A DNA stretch of 64,000 nt from Leucobacter chromiireducens subsp. chromiireducens (GTDB lineage: Bacteria > Actinomycetota > Actinomycetes > Actinomycetales > Microbacteriaceae). Shown piece by piece: positions 1 through 9,096 of this stretch. Under the pieces are notes generated by a model that was given only the letters and a program-made list of their open reading frames with translations, had not been told where the DNA came from and searched no databases. The position numbers and the translations under genes are program-made. Position 1 is the first letter of the stretch, and each line of letters begins with the position of its first letter. The stretch spans positions 310,001 through 374,000 of the forward strand of contig NZ_QYAD01000004.1 of assembly GCF_016758255.1 (NCBI RefSeq). The letters are read 5' to 3'.

Positions 1-1176
1 CGGATCGTCGGGAAGCGAGTGACACCGGACAATCAGTCCGCTCGAGCTGACCGCGGCGCCACCATCGGACATCGCCGCAACGACCGCATCAACCTGCGCG
101 GGATCGCGCTCGAGCAGCCCCGCCACATGATTGAGCACGGTGACGCGCGTGAGCGCACGGCCGTACAGGCCGGTCATGAGGTACCCGCTCAGCGTGTCGC
201 CGGTCACCTCGGTGCCGTCGCTCGCGACAATCGGCTGCTCGGTGAGAGCGGCCTGCGCTGCGAGCAGCTCATCCTCGGAGGTGATCGGGCACGCCGTCAC
301 GCCGGGCGTCTCCTCACAATCCTCGACCATCGCGACGAGCTCGGTAGCCATCGCGACCGCTTGATCGAAGGTGCCAGCCGGCGCGGCCCAGGTCTCGTCG
401 GGCGCGCTATCGAGCACCATGCGCCCCACACGCTCCGGGAAGAGTGTCGAGTAGGTGGCGCCGAGAATCGTGCCGTAGGAGTAGCCCAGGTAGTTCATGC
501 GGTCCTCGCCCTGCAGCGCGCGCAACAGATCCATGTCGCGCGCCACCTGCGAAGTGCCCATCGTGCGCGCCAAGGGGAAGTCGTCCGCGCACACCGCGAG
601 CTGCACCTCGAAGATGCTCGACACCGGCTCGCAGTCGACCGCGTCACTTCGACCGGTGCCCCGCGGATCGAAACCGATCACGTCGTAGTGGGCGAGCAGT
701 TCCTGAACCCCGGGCGACGCGGTCTGGTTCCAGGTGTAGTCAATGCCGGAGCCGCCCGGGCCGCCCGGGTTGCCGAACAGCGCACCGAGCTTCGTTGGCC
801 CGGTCGCGGGCACGCGCACTACGGCGAGTTCGATCGTGTCGTGATTGCGCGGGGTGTTCCAGTCGAGCGGGGCCTCCACGGTGGCGCACTCGAACGTGTC
901 GACGGGCGCCCCGAGATCGCCCACACGCTTCGCCGTCTCGGCGTCCAGGCCAAAGTCGTCACCGCACTCGCCCAACTCAATCGTCTGCGCGTAGGCGCCA
1001 GGGAACGTCTCGCTCTGCAGCGCGCTCGCGGTCCGCTCCACCGGCGCACACGCGGTCAGCAGTGCGAGCGCGGCGACCAGCCCCGCGCTCGCCGCAGTGA
1101 GCAGCGTTCGGCCCCGAAGCCGGCGGTCGCCCGGCGCGTGCGGTGCGCGCTTGCGGCTCCTCGTGCGTGCAGACAT
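1..1176 (-). CDS. Secreted alpha/beta-hydrolase lipoprotein (tripeptidyl-aminopeptidase-like), C-terminus outside window
   Basis: The reading frame runs from an ATG at 1176 to the window edge without a stop, so 392 residues are seen and the end is missing. An Arg-rich N-terminus precedes a hydrophobic stretch ending in LLTAC, which fits a lipobox with Cys43 as the lipidated residue. An oxyanion-type segment FGNPGGPGGSG is followed by GYSYGT, whose Ser233 fits the nucleophile elbow of alpha/beta hydrolases. This layout matches the secreted TAP-like and SlpD/E-like peptidases of actinobacteria, which remove short peptides from protein N-termini outside the cell. The Asp and His of the triad are expected beyond the visible part. 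A GGAGGAC ribosome site lies just before the ATG. The exact substrate is unknown. Confidence 0.85.
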   Translation of the reverse strand, partial: MSARTRSRKRAPHAPGDRRLRGRTLLTAASAGLVAALALLTACAPVERTASALQSETFPGAYAQTIELGECGDDFGLDAETAKRVGDLGAPVDTFECATVEAPLDWNTPRNHDTIELAVVRVPATGPTKLGALFGNPGGPGGSGIDYTWNQTASPGVQELLAHYDVIGFDPRGTGRSDAVDCEPVSSIFEVQLAVCADDFPLARTMGTSQVARDMDLLRALQGEDRMNYLGYSYGTILGATYSTLFPERVGRMVLDSAPDETWAAPAGTFDQAVAMATELVAMVEDCEETPGVTACPITSEDELLAAQAALTEQPIVASDGTEVTGDTLSGYLMTGLYGRALTRVTVLNHVAGLLERDPAQVDAVVAAMSDGGAAVSSSGLIVRCHSLPDDP

Positions 1177-1317
1177 GGTTGTCCTCCCCCCAGACAGACG
1201 CGACGCAGAGTGCGACTCGCGGTTACACCGAGGTTCTCATCGTTGTGTGCGTCGCGGACTCGGGATCCCCAAACACTGCGCAATGTGCCGCGCTGACTGC
1301 GCGAAATGCCCGCGGGC

Positions 1318-3381
1318 TCAGGAATCGAACACGCCCCGGTCATCGAAGCGGAGCCGCAACGCTTCGGGCCGGGCCCTCCCCGGCGCGCTCTTCGCCCGGG
1401 TGCGCGAGGCGGAGCCCGCCGCGTCTGCAACGAGGGCCCCGCGCAGTCGACTCGCCACTTCGCCGCCCTGCGCGTAATCGAAGCGCACGATCGCGCGCAC
1501 CAAACCCGCGGGCCGCCGAGCCACACCACCGGACGGGAGCGGGGTGGGGCCCAAGAAGTCAACGCCAGGCACGCCGCGTAGCGGCTGCAGTGCGCGCTCG
1601 ACCTCGTCAGGTCCGCCGCTCACGCTCGCCACACGCACGAGGGGTGGATAGCGGAGCGCGTGACGATCCCGGAGTTCCGCGCGTAGCCACTCCTCAGTGC
1701 GCCCGGTCACGAAAGCGCGCACGACAGGCCCACCGCCGGAGGCCATCAGGCAGAGTCCGTCTGGCGCGGCGAGCGCGGCGGCGTTCTCCCACCACCGGAG
1801 GCAGTCCTCCCCCGCGCGCAGCGTCTCGATGCTGAGGAGGCGCTCCGCGTCGAGCAGCACGACGGCACGGTAGCCGCCGGCCGCGAGCGGCTCAGCGCCG
1901 CGCGTGGCCACCACGAGCGCGGGACGGCCGTCTACGCGTTCGCGTGAGTGCTCGCCATCGCTCAGGATCACGCGCGTGCCCTGGAACTGCCGCTCAAACT
2001 GCTCGACGGTGCGGCCGGATCCCATGCCACGCTCCTCGAGTCTGGTGCTGTCGCAGGAGGAGCAGCGCCAGTCGCTCGCATACTCGCCGCACCAGCGGCA
2101 CGAGGCGCGGCCGACCACCCGGAAGCCGATGGGCCCCGCGCACGCGCGACAGCGCGCGAGGTCCCCGCAGTCGCCGCACACCGCAACCGGTGCGTAGCCC
2201 GGGGTGGCCACCTGCACCAGGACCGGGCCGGTCTTCAACCCCTCGCGGATCGTTCGCGCGGCAAACTCCGGCACGCGACCGGCAAACGCGTCCGGGGTGA
2301 GCGACGCGTCAGCGTGCACCACACGGGTACGTCGGGGCGGGTGCTCCTGCGCACGCACGTACCCGATCTCAACGAGTCGCTGCACCTCAGCGCTGCGCGC
2401 GTGCCCCGCAAAGAAGAGGCCGGCCTCGCTCTGTTCCGCCCGCACGAGCGCCGCATCACGCGCGTGTACGTATGGGGTGAGCGGTTCCGCGAGCACGGGA
2501 TCCCCGTCATCCCAAAAGAGGATCGCGCCAAGCGCGTGCGCGGGCGCGTACACGGCGGAGCGGTTCCCGAGAATAATGCGCGGCTCACTGTCGAGTGCGC
2601 GGAGGAACCCCGCGTACCGCTCGCCGTTCGACTGACGCGAGTCCACACGCACTGCGTCCGCGTGTCCGTATGCCTCGAGGGCGTCACGCACCTGATCGAG
2701 GTCGCGATAGTCGGGGACCACGAGGATCGCGCTGCGCCCGAGCGCGTGCACCTCGAGCGCGAGTCGCGCGAGCTGCGCGGCCCAGCCGCCCACCCACTCG
2801 CCAGTGTGGAGTCGCTCGGGACCGTGCGAGGGGGTCAGCGCGAGCCGGGCCCCCATGACGAGCTCACTCGCGATCGGGGCCTCGGGCGTCCCAGGTGACT
2901 CAGTCGCTGAATCAGCGACCGGCGGCTCCGCGGCGGGGGCTTCAGCGACGTCTCCGGCGTGTTCGCTCGCAGCAGCGGCTTCTGCAGCGGCGAGGTGCTG
3001 CTTTTCAACGCGCACCTGCCGGGTGGGGATCGCGAGGCGCAGGATGTCGCCCGCGGAACCGCCCGCGCGATCGGCAACCGCGCGGGCAAGCCGCCACACC
3101 TCGGGGGTGAGTTGCGGCACCCGCGTCACAATGTCAGCGATGGGCGCGAGTTCACCACCGAACTCGCTCCGCGCGACGAACTCGATCACGTAGCCGAAGC
3201 TCTTCCGCTCGCGCGAGCGGAACGGCACCCGCACACGCTGGCCCACGCGGATCTCGTCTGCCAGCTCGGCCGGCACCGCGTAGTCGAAGAGGTGGTCGAG
3301 CTGTGGGAGCGCGGAGTCGAGCAGCACCCGTGCGACGGTGCGAGCAGCCGCCGCCTCGGCGCGCTCGAAGGCGGAGCCCAC
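1318..3381 (-). CDS. priA: Probable replication restart protein PriA, actinobacterial form without helicase motifs
   Basis: PriA reloads the replisome at stalled forks. The first 100 residues match the PriA 3'-DNA-end binding domain (DHLFDYAVP, VGQRVRVPF). The cysteine block that binds zinc is kept near residues 400-441 (CGDC, CRAC, CRWC, CSSC). The P-loop GxGKT is absent where helicase motif I should be, and the DEEH box is replaced by WDDGD. This is the usual state of actinobacterial PriA, which is thought to be inactive as a helicase. Length (687 aa) is normal. It starts 8 bp after the metK stop, so the two are probably co-transcribed. Function is inferred from the family. Confidence 0.9.
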   Translation of the reverse strand: MGSAFERAEAAAARTVARVLLDSALPQLDHLFDYAVPAELADEIRVGQRVRVPFRSRERKSFGYVIEFVARSEFGGELAPIADIVTRVPQLTPEVWRLARAVADRAGGSAGDILRLAIPTRQVRVEKQHLAAAEAAAASEHAGDVAEAPAAEPPVADSATESPGTPEAPIASELVMGARLALTPSHGPERLHTGEWVGGWAAQLARLALEVHALGRSAILVVPDYRDLDQVRDALEAYGHADAVRVDSRQSNGERYAGFLRALDSEPRIILGNRSAVYAPAHALGAILFWDDGDPVLAEPLTPYVHARDAALVRAEQSEAGLFFAGHARSAEVQRLVEIGYVRAQEHPPRRTRVVHADASLTPDAFAGRVPEFAARTIREGLKTGPVLVQVATPGYAPVAVCGDCGDLARCRACAGPIGFRVVGRASCRWCGEYASDWRCSSCDSTRLEERGMGSGRTVEQFERQFQGTRVILSDGEHSRERVDGRPALVVATRGAEPLAAGGYRAVVLLDAERLLSIETLRAGEDCLRWWENAAALAAPDGLCLMASGGGPVVRAFVTGRTEEWLRAELRDRHALRYPPLVRVASVSGGPDEVERALQPLRGVPGVDFLGPTPLPSGGVARRPAGLVRAIVRFDYAQGGEVASRLRGALVADAAGSASRTRAKSAPGRARPEALRLRFDDRGVFDS

Positions 3382-3389
3382 GGCGCCCG

Positions 3390-4580
3390 CTACAGGCCCG
3401 CGGCGGCCTGCAGCTCCGCGACGCGGGGCGTAGCCTCCCAGGTGAAGTCAGGCAGCTCACGACCGAAGTGGCCGAACGCGCTCGTCTGCGCATAGATGGG
3501 ACGCAGCAGCGAGAGGTCGCGGATGATGGCAAGCGGGCGCAGGTCGAACACCTGACGCACGGCCTCCTCGATCCGCTCACGCGGCACCGTCTCGGTGCCG
3601 AACGTCTCGACGTAGAGGCCCACCGGATGCGCGCGCCCGATCGCGTAGGCCACCTGCAACTCAGCGCGCTTCGCGAGGCCTGCCCGCACCACGTGCTTGG
3701 CCACCCAGCGCATCGCGTACGCCGCGGAACGGTCAACCTTCGACGGGTCTTTCCCGCTGAATGCGCCGCCACCGTGTCGGCTCGCGCCGCCGTAAGTGTC
3801 GATGATGATCTTGCGGCCGGTGAGGCCCGCGTCGCCCATCGGGCCGCCTACCACGAACGGCCCAGCCGGGTTGATGAAGAACTCGGCGGTGTCGCTTGCC
3901 AACTCCACACGCTCCAGCACGGGGCGGATTACCTCGCGCTCAATCGCCTCCCGCAGGGCGGGCTGCGAGATGCTCGCCTGGTGCTGCGTCGACACCACGA
4001 CGGCCTCGATGCTCGCGGCACGATCGCCGTCGTAGCCGATGGTCACCTGGGTCTTGCCGTCGGGTCGCAGCTCGGGGATGACGCCCGCACGGCGCACGGC
4101 CGACAGCCGCTCCGCGAGACGGTGCGCGATCCAGCTCGGCAGCGGGTGCAGCTCGGGGGTCTCGTCCGTCGCGTAGCCAAACATGATGCCCTGATCGCCC
4201 GCGCCCTGTCGGCTGAGGTCGTCATCGAGCGCACCGCTGCGCAGCTCGAGCGAGGTGTCCACGCCGCCGGCGATGTCAGGCGACTGCTGACCGATCGACA
4301 CCGACACGCCGCAGGAGGAGCCGTCGAAGCCCATGTCCGAGTTCGTGTAGCCGATATCGCGCACCGCATCGCGCACGATCTGCGGGATCTCCACGTACCC
4401 TGAGGTCGAGACCTCACCGGCAACGTGCACGAGGCCCGTGGTGACGAGCGTTTCGACTGCGACACGCGCGCCCGGATCCTGCTCAAGCATGGCGTCGAGG
4501 ATCGAATCCGAGATCCGGTCGCAGATCTTGTCGGGGTGCCCCTCGGTTACAGACTCCGAGGTGAACTGACGCAGCGACAC
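3390..4580 (-). CDS. metK: S-adenosylmethionine synthase
   Basis: MetK makes S-adenosylmethionine from ATP and methionine in the cytoplasm. The 396-residue protein has the family length. It carries the N-terminal [12 protein letters not shown] motif, the [12 protein letters not shown] hexapeptide region and the Gly-rich [16 protein letters not shown] loop that handles the triphosphate. The ATG at 4580 is preceded by an AAGGAG ribosome site. It lies downstream of rpoZ and directly upstream of priA on the same strand, an order common in actinobacteria (rpoZ, metK, priA). Identification is secure. Confidence 0.98.
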   Translation of the reverse strand: MSLRQFTSESVTEGHPDKICDRISDSILDAMLEQDPGARVAVETLVTTGLVHVAGEVSTSGYVEIPQIVRDAVRDIGYTNSDMGFDGSSCGVSVSIGQQSPDIAGGVDTSLELRSGALDDDLSRQGAGDQGIMFGYATDETPELHPLPSWIAHRLAERLSAVRRAGVIPELRPDGKTQVTIGYDGDRAASIEAVVVSTQHQASISQPALREAIEREVIRPVLERVELASDTAEFFINPAGPFVVGGPMGDAGLTGRKIIIDTYGGASRHGGGAFSGKDPSKVDRSAAYAMRWVAKHVVRAGLAKRAELQVAYAIGRAHPVGLYVETFGTETVPRERIEEAVRQVFDLRPLAIIRDLSLLRPIYAQTSAFGHFGRELPDFTWEATPRVAELQAAAGL

Positions 4581-4639
4581 AATGGCTCCTTGAGCGTGAA
4601 GAAATGAACGTGGGTGCGGGACAATGCCCGAAAACGCCG

Positions 4640-4674
4640 GTGGCGTCGGTCCCTTTCAGGGTATCCGACGCCAC
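4640..4674 (-). terminator. Hairpin between rpoZ and metK
   Basis: A perfect 10-bp stem (4640-4649 with 4665-4674, GTGGCGTCGG / CCGACGCCAC) encloses a second small hairpin (CCCT-TTC-AGGG). On the minus strand it is followed shortly by CGTTTTC. It sits after rpoZ and before metK, so it could end rpoZ transcripts in part or act as a leader element for metK. The weak T-tract makes full termination uncertain. Confidence 0.55.
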
Positions 4675-4701
4675 AGACACTGCTGCGAGTGCAACAAAAG
4701 A

Positions 4702-4968
4702 TTACTCAGCGGCCTCCGGCGCGCGCTTCGTCATCGTGAGCTTGCCCTCGACGACCTCGTGCAGCGCGATCGACAGCGGCTTGTCGTCGACCGACGAGTC
4801 GACGAGCGGCCCGACGTTGTCGAAGAGGTTGCCGTCGTGCAGATCCGTGTAGTAATCGTTGATCTGACGAGCACGCTGCGAGGCGAAGATCACCAGCGCA
4901 TACTTCGAATCCACCTTTTCGAGCAGATCGTCGATGGGCGGGTCGATGATGCCGTTGACATTTGCCAT
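4702..4968 (-). CDS. rpoZ: RNA polymerase omega subunit
   Basis: Omega helps fold and assemble the beta-prime subunit of RNA polymerase. The 88-residue product contains the RpoZ core: the [21 protein letters not shown] segment near the N-terminus, then RARQINDYY, and the [13 protein letters not shown] helix near the C-terminus. An acidic and Ala-rich tail ends the protein. The ATG at 4968 has a GGAGGAG site 8 bases upstream. In most actinobacteria gmk lies just upstream; here that place is taken by an unrelated unknown gene (5053-5700). Confidence 0.96.
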   Translation of the reverse strand: MANVNGIIDPPIDDLLEKVDSKYALVIFASQRARQINDYYTDLHDGNLFDNVGPLVDSSVDDKPLSIALHEVVEGKLTMTKRAPEAAE

Positions 4969-4995
4969 GTAAACACTCCTCCGGTTGACCTCACC

Positions 4996-5001
4996 ATCTT
5001 A
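4996..5001 (-). promoter_or_regulatory. Candidate -10 element of rpoZ
   Basis: On the minus strand TAAGAT lies 27 bases before the rpoZ start codon and upstream of the ribosome site. It fits the TAnnnT consensus of actinobacterial SigA promoters. No convincing -35 is seen. Confidence 0.4.
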
Positions 5002-5052
5002 GCCGAGGTTTTCGTTTCCCGCACCGCAAGGCGCGCCGCCGCGCGAGGCGAC

Positions 5053-5700
5053 TCAGCCGAGCAGCGAACGAACGAGTACGTGTCCGCGTGGCGTCGACAG
5101 CCGCGTCCACGTCAGCGAGCGGGTCACGCGCACCGGTTCCGGCATGCCGAGGAAGCCGAGCGTCTCCCCCGCGAACGCCGCGGCCGCCGGGATTCCCGGG
5201 GCGATCTCCGTGCCCCACACCGTGGCCCGAACCTTGTGCACGAGCGCCTCACCCGGGTCGTCGGGCAGCGCGTCGGCGACCCGGGCAATCCCGTCGCGGG
5301 CAACCTCGCTGAGCGAGGCGGTGTCGAGCGCACCAGCCGCCTCCCACCCCGCAACGGGTGGCAGCACCCCGGCCCACGCCGCCATGGCGGTCACGTCGGG
5401 CACCTCGAGCGCGAGGCCGATGATCCCGAGCCGCGCGATGCGATCGAGCAGCGCCCGCGCTTGCACGGTCTCGTCGATGTCCGACTCCGGCACCTCAGCA
5501 AGCGCGAAGCCACGCATCACGAGCACCACGGGCACTGTGTCCGTGATCCCGCGCGGCGCCTGCGTGCAGCCGTACACCGCAAGCACCGTGCCGCGGGTGA
5601 CGAGCCGCACCTCGTCTTGCCCCACTTTCTGCACACGCTCAAGGAAAATGCGGAGATCGTCTCGCGTCGCGTGATCCGCGAGCTGCAGTGTGGCACCCAT
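5053..5700 (-). CDS. Conserved-looking protein of unknown function, 215 aa
   Basis: I do not recognise this protein. It is soluble, with no signal peptide or membrane segment. It contains regularly spaced hydrophobic strands (TRGTVLAVYGCTQ, PVVLVMRGFALA), a helical Ala-rich middle and a C-terminal GHVLVRSLLG. Codon use matches the neighbours, so it is a real gene. An in-frame ATG at 5727 is also possible, but its AGGGAGGG abuts the start codon. The ATG at 5700 has TACACT exactly 7 bases upstream, which fits leaderless transcription. It stands between rpoZ and a divergent tesB, where gmk is often found in other actinobacteria, but has no kinase motifs. Confidence 0.7.
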   Translation of the reverse strand: MGATLQLADHATRDDLRIFLERVQKVGQDEVRLVTRGTVLAVYGCTQAPRGITDTVPVVLVMRGFALAEVPESDIDETVQARALLDRIARLGIIGLALEVPDVTAMAAWAGVLPPVAGWEAAGALDTASLSEVARDGIARVADALPDDPGEALVHKVRATVWGTEIAPGIPAAAAFAGETLGFLGMPEPVRVTRSLTWTRLSTPRGHVLVRSLLG

Positions 5701-5707
5701 TCCATTC

Positions 5708-5713
5708 AGTGTA
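5708..5713 (-). promoter_or_regulatory. Candidate -10 of a leaderless transcript for the gene ending at 5053
   Basis: TACACT on the minus strand ends 7 bases before the ATG at 5700. That spacing places the expected transcription start on the A of the start codon. Confidence 0.5.
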
Positions 5714-5799
5714 GTGAGCGCGTGCATCCCTCCCTGGGGACTCGCTCGGGCCTAGACTTGCTCCAGATCACCCGATCCAAGCCACCGCCAGGAGGAACC

Positions 5800-6681
5800 A
5801 TGACCGCCGCTGATCTCCTCATGATGCTCGCCGTCTTGGATTCGGGTGCGCGCACCCGCGAGGACATCCTCACCGGGCCAGCGCTGCCCACTCCGCACGG
5901 CCGCTCGTTTGGTGGGCAGGTGCTCGGCCAGGCTCTCGCCGCTGCCGGCACGACCGCGCCGGAGGGGCGCATGATCCACTCGATGCACGGGTACTTCCTG
6001 CGTCCGGGCAACAGCTCCGAGCGCATGACCTTCGAGGTGGATCGCCTGTACGACGGCCGCTCGTTCTCCACTCGGCGCGTCCAGGCCTACCAGGAGGGCC
6101 AGGTGCTCATGTCACTGATCTCCTCGTTCCAGGAGCCGGACACGGGCCTCGAGCACCAGGACGTCATCGACATGTCCGAGCTCCCCGATCCCGAGTCGCT
6201 TCCCACGGTGTGGGAGAAGTACGGCCACCTGGCTTCGAACGGCCAGGCCTCCTGGATGCTGAACCGCCCGTTCGATTTCCGACACGTCGAGTCAGACATC
6301 ACGCTCGAGGTTGCCGAGCGCACCAATCGCCAGCGCGTGTGGATGCGCAGCCGCGACACCCTCGACGCACCGCCCATGCTGCACGCCGCGGCGCTCGCGT
6401 TCGCGAGCGACTACCTGCTGCTCGAGCCGATCGTGCGGAAGCACGGCATCCCTTGGGCAACGCCGGGCATGCGCTTCGCGAGCCTCGATCACGCCATGTG
6501 GTTCCACCGTCCGTTCCGCGTGGACGAGTGGCTGCTCTACGAGCTCGAGTCCCCCACCGCGCAGGGCGGCCGCGGGCTGACCCACGGCCGCTTCTACGAT
6601 CGGAACGGCGTGCTGGTCGCGAGCGTGTCGCAGGAGGGCATGATCCGCACCCCGGGCAGCGAGGATTCCGCGGCGGAGTAG
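5800..6681 (+). CDS. tesB: Acyl-CoA thioesterase II
   Basis: This enzyme hydrolyses medium- and long-chain acyl-CoA to free fatty acid and CoA. The 293-residue protein has the double hot-dog layout of TesB. The first domain carries GRSFGGQVLGQAL and the HSMHGYFLRPG segment. The second carries FASDYLLLEP, SLDHAMWFHRPFR and a final GLTHGRFYDRNGVLVAS with the conserved end of the family. The reading frame is open much further upstream, but the ATG at 5800 has a strong AGGAGG site 5-6 bases before it and is where homology begins. It converges on another thioesterase gene (6709-7176). Confidence 0.95.
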   Translation: MTAADLLMMLAVLDSGARTREDILTGPALPTPHGRSFGGQVLGQALAAAGTTAPEGRMIHSMHGYFLRPGNSSERMTFEVDRLYDGRSFSTRRVQAYQEGQVLMSLISSFQEPDTGLEHQDVIDMSELPDPESLPTVWEKYGHLASNGQASWMLNRPFDFRHVESDITLEVAERTNRQRVWMRSRDTLDAPPMLHAAALAFASDYLLLEPIVRKHGIPWATPGMRFASLDHAMWFHRPFRVDEWLLYELESPTAQGGRGLTHGRFYDRNGVLVASVSQEGMIRTPGSEDSAAE

Positions 6682-6708
6682 CCTGCGCGTGGCGTGAGCT
6701 GCGCCGGA

Positions 6709-7176
6709 TCACCCGCGCCGCATGCGCACGGGCTCATCCATCCACGCTGAGACCGACTCGCGTCCCGCTTCAGACAGTCGAATGGGGCGCATGGTCACGC
6801 CGTCCACGATGACAATGTGAGAGATCGCGCGCGCCACGACCGTGCGCTCAGCAGCCGCACCGTCAATGATCTCGTAGTGCACCTCGAGACTCGAACCGCC
6901 GAGCTTCCCGATCCACAGCTCCACCGTGATCGGTCGCTCCCCGTACTCGAGCACGCTCAGAAACTCGATCTGCTGGTTCGCGACGAGCATCTTCGGGCCT
7001 GCGGGGTCATCGCCGCGGAAGTGGCGCTCCATGCCCGTGCGTTCGCGGCCCGAGCCGAGCCAGAAGGTGCGCACGCGCGCCTCCTCAAGAAAGCGCGCGT
7101 AGGCCACGTTGTTCACGTGCCCGTACGCGTCCTGGTCTCCCCAGCGCAGCTCGAGGTCGATGTGTGTGCGCGCCAT
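6709..7176 (-). CDS. Acyl-CoA thioesterase, 4HBT (hot-dog) family
   Basis: A single hot-dog domain of 155 residues, similar to YbgC/FadM-type acyl-CoA thioesterases. The N-terminal WGDQDAYGHVNNVAYARF motif carries the Asp and the HVNN turn that define the family's active site. A GGGGAGGAC site lies before the ATG at 7176. It ends 27 bp from the end of tesB (convergent) and lies downstream of the ettA terminator, with its own transcription start on the minus strand. Substrate is not predictable; short acyl or aryl thioesters are typical. Confidence 0.88.
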   Translation of the reverse strand: MARTHIDLELRWGDQDAYGHVNNVAYARFLEEARVRTFWLGSGRERTGMERHFRGDDPAGPKMLVANQQIEFLSVLEYGERPITVELWIGKLGGSSLEVHYEIIDGAAAERTVVARAISHIVIVDGVTMRPIRLSEAGRESVSAWMDEPVRMRRG

Positions 7177-7202
7177 GTGCGTCCTCCCCGTTCCAAAACA
7201 GC

Positions 7203-7233
7203 GGGGCCCGGTTCCGCATCGGAACCGGGCCCC
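7203..7233 (-). terminator. Intrinsic terminator after ettA
   Basis: A perfect 13-bp stem (GGGGCCCGGTTCC at 7203-7215 with its complement at 7221-7233) and a 5-base loop start 8 bp after the ettA stop. On the minus strand the stem is followed by GCTGTTTTGG, a short T-tract. Confidence 0.85.
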
Positions 7234-7240
7234 TGTCGCG

Positions 7241-8923
7241 CTAGTCGCGCGTGAGCTTGCGGTAGGTCACCCGCGACGGCTTCGCCGCGTCGGCACCGAG
7301 CCGCTCGATCTTGTTGGCCTCATACGCCTCGAAGTTGCCCTCGAACCAGTACCAGTTCGCCGGGTTCTCCTCGGTGCCCTCGTACGCAAGGATGTGCGTC
7401 GCGATGCGGTCGAGGAACCACCGGTCGTGCGTGATGACCACGGCACAACCGGGGAACTCGAGCAGCGCGTTCTCGAGGCTCGTCAGGGTCTCGACGTCGA
7501 GGTCGTTCGTCGGCTCGTCAAGCAGCAGCAGGTTGCCGCCCTGCTTCAGCGTGAGCGCGAGGTTCAGTCGGTTGCGCTCACCACCCGAGAGCACTCCGGC
7601 AGGCTTCTGCTGGTCCGGCCCCTTGAAGCCGAAGGTCGACACGTAGGCGCGCGACGGGATTTCGACGTTACCGACCTTCATGTAGTCGAGCCCGTCGGAG
7701 ACGACCTCCCAGACCGTCTTCTTGGGGTCGATGCCACCACGGGTCTGGTCGACGTAGCTGAGCTTCACGGTCTCGCCGATCTTCAGCTCGCCCCCGTCGA
7801 GCTCTTCAAGCCCCACGATCGTCTTGAAGAGCGTGGTCTTGCCGACGCCGTTCGGGCCGATGATGCCGACGATGCCGTTGCGCGGCAGCGAGAACGACAG
7901 GCCGTCAATCAGCGTGCGGCCGTCGAAGCCCTTCGTGAGATCCTTCGCCTCGAGCACGAGGTTGCCCAGGCGGGGGCCCGCCGGAATCTGGATCTCCTCG
8001 AAGTCAAGCTTCCGGGTGCGCTCGGCTTCTGTTGCCATCTCTTCGTAGCGAGCGAGGCGCGCCTTCGACTTCGCCTGGCGCCCCTTCGTGTTCGAGCGCA
8101 CCCACTCAAGCTCTTCCTTCAGACGCTTCTGCATCTTCTGGTCCTTCTTGCCCTGCACCTCGAGGCGCGCGGCCTTCTGCTCCAGGTAGGTCGAGTAGTT
8201 GCCCTCGTAGGGGTAGAGGCGACCGCGGTCGACCTCACAGATCCAGGTGGCCACGTGATCGAGGAAGTAGCGATCGTGCGTCACGGCCATGACGGCGCCC
8301 GGGTACTTCGCGAGGTGCTGCTCGAGCCACAGCACGCTCTCGGCGTCCAGGTGGTTCGTGGGCTCATCGAGGAGCAGCAGATCGGGCTTCTCGAGCAGCA
8401 GCTTGCAGAGCGCAACACGGCGCTTCTCGCCACCGGAGAGGTTCGAGATGATCGCGTCAGACGGCGGGCAACGCAGCGCGTCCATCGCCTGCTCGAGCTG
8501 GTTGTCGAGGTCCCAGCCGTCGACCGCGTCGATCGCTTCCTGTAGCTCGCCCATCTCGGGCAGCAGCTTGTCGTAGTCCGCGTCGGGGTTCGCCATCTCC
8601 GCCGAGATCTCGTTGAAGCGGTCAAGCTTCCCCTTGATCTCGGCGACGCCCTGCTGGACGTTCTCGAGCACGGTCTTGTCTTCGTCGAGCTCGGGCTCCT
8701 GCATCAGGATGCCCACCGTGTAGCCCGGGGTCAGGATCGCCTCGCCGTTCGACGGCGTGTCGAGCCCGGCCATGATCTTCAGGATCGTCGACTTGCCGGC
8801 ACCGTTCGGGCCAACGACACCGATCTTCGCGCCGGGCAGAAACGCCATCGTCACGTCATCGAGGATCACCTTGTCGCCGTGCGCCTTGCGCGCCCGAACC
8901 ATCTGGTAAATGTACTCAGCCAT
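7241..8923 (-). CDS. ettA: Energy-dependent translational throttle protein EttA (ABC-F)
   Basis: EttA binds the ribosomal E site and gates the first elongation step according to ATP supply. The protein has two ABC domains without membrane segments: Walker [10 protein letters not shown] and signature LSGGEKRRV in the first, GPNGVGKTT and LSGGERNRL in the second, joined by the arm and linker rich in charged residues ([12 protein letters not shown]). An open frame extends to 8986, but the family start [13 protein letters not shown] is at 8923, preceded by GGAAAG. The 560-residue length fits EttA rather than antibiotic-resistance ABC-F proteins. It has its own terminator. Confidence 0.96.
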   Translation of the reverse strand: MAEYIYQMVRARKAHGDKVILDDVTMAFLPGAKIGVVGPNGAGKSTILKIMAGLDTPSNGEAILTPGYTVGILMQEPELDEDKTVLENVQQGVAEIKGKLDRFNEISAEMANPDADYDKLLPEMGELQEAIDAVDGWDLDNQLEQAMDALRCPPSDAIISNLSGGEKRRVALCKLLLEKPDLLLLDEPTNHLDAESVLWLEQHLAKYPGAVMAVTHDRYFLDHVATWICEVDRGRLYPYEGNYSTYLEQKAARLEVQGKKDQKMQKRLKEELEWVRSNTKGRQAKSKARLARYEEMATEAERTRKLDFEEIQIPAGPRLGNLVLEAKDLTKGFDGRTLIDGLSFSLPRNGIVGIIGPNGVGKTTLFKTIVGLEELDGGELKIGETVKLSYVDQTRGGIDPKKTVWEVVSDGLDYMKVGNVEIPSRAYVSTFGFKGPDQQKPAGVLSGGERNRLNLALTLKQGGNLLLLDEPTNDLDVETLTSLENALLEFPGCAVVITHDRWFLDRIATHILAYEGTEENPANWYWFEGNFEAYEANKIERLGADAAKPSRVTYRKLTRD

Positions 8924-9096
8924 ATGCTTTCCAGGCGCGAGAAGCGCCCCGAACTCCCTGCTCGTGGTCAATGTGATGAATGCCACTACTCTACCGGCAG
9001 GAAGCTGGGCCGGGAGGGCAGTTCTCCCCGCGGCCCGGACTCTGTCGGCGAGCGCGCCCAGGTGGGCAAGCGGACCGCTGTGGGAGAATCGCCCGC

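Noticed and set aside
19-1296. Plus-strand open frame of 425 codons at the window start
   Set aside because: It is the mirror of the alpha/beta-hydrolase lipoprotein gene, which has clear motifs on the minus strand.
4581-4701. SAM riboswitch before metK
   Set aside because: Only a simple nested hairpin is present; I cannot find the conserved cores of known SAM riboswitch classes.
4624-5799. N-terminal extension of the tesB frame by 392 codons
   Set aside because: It covers rpoZ and the unknown gene on the other strand. TesB homology begins at 5800, which has a strong ribosome site.
7109-8545. Plus-strand frame of 478 codons opposite ettA
   Set aside because: EttA is certain on the minus strand and the opposite translation has no recognisable domain.
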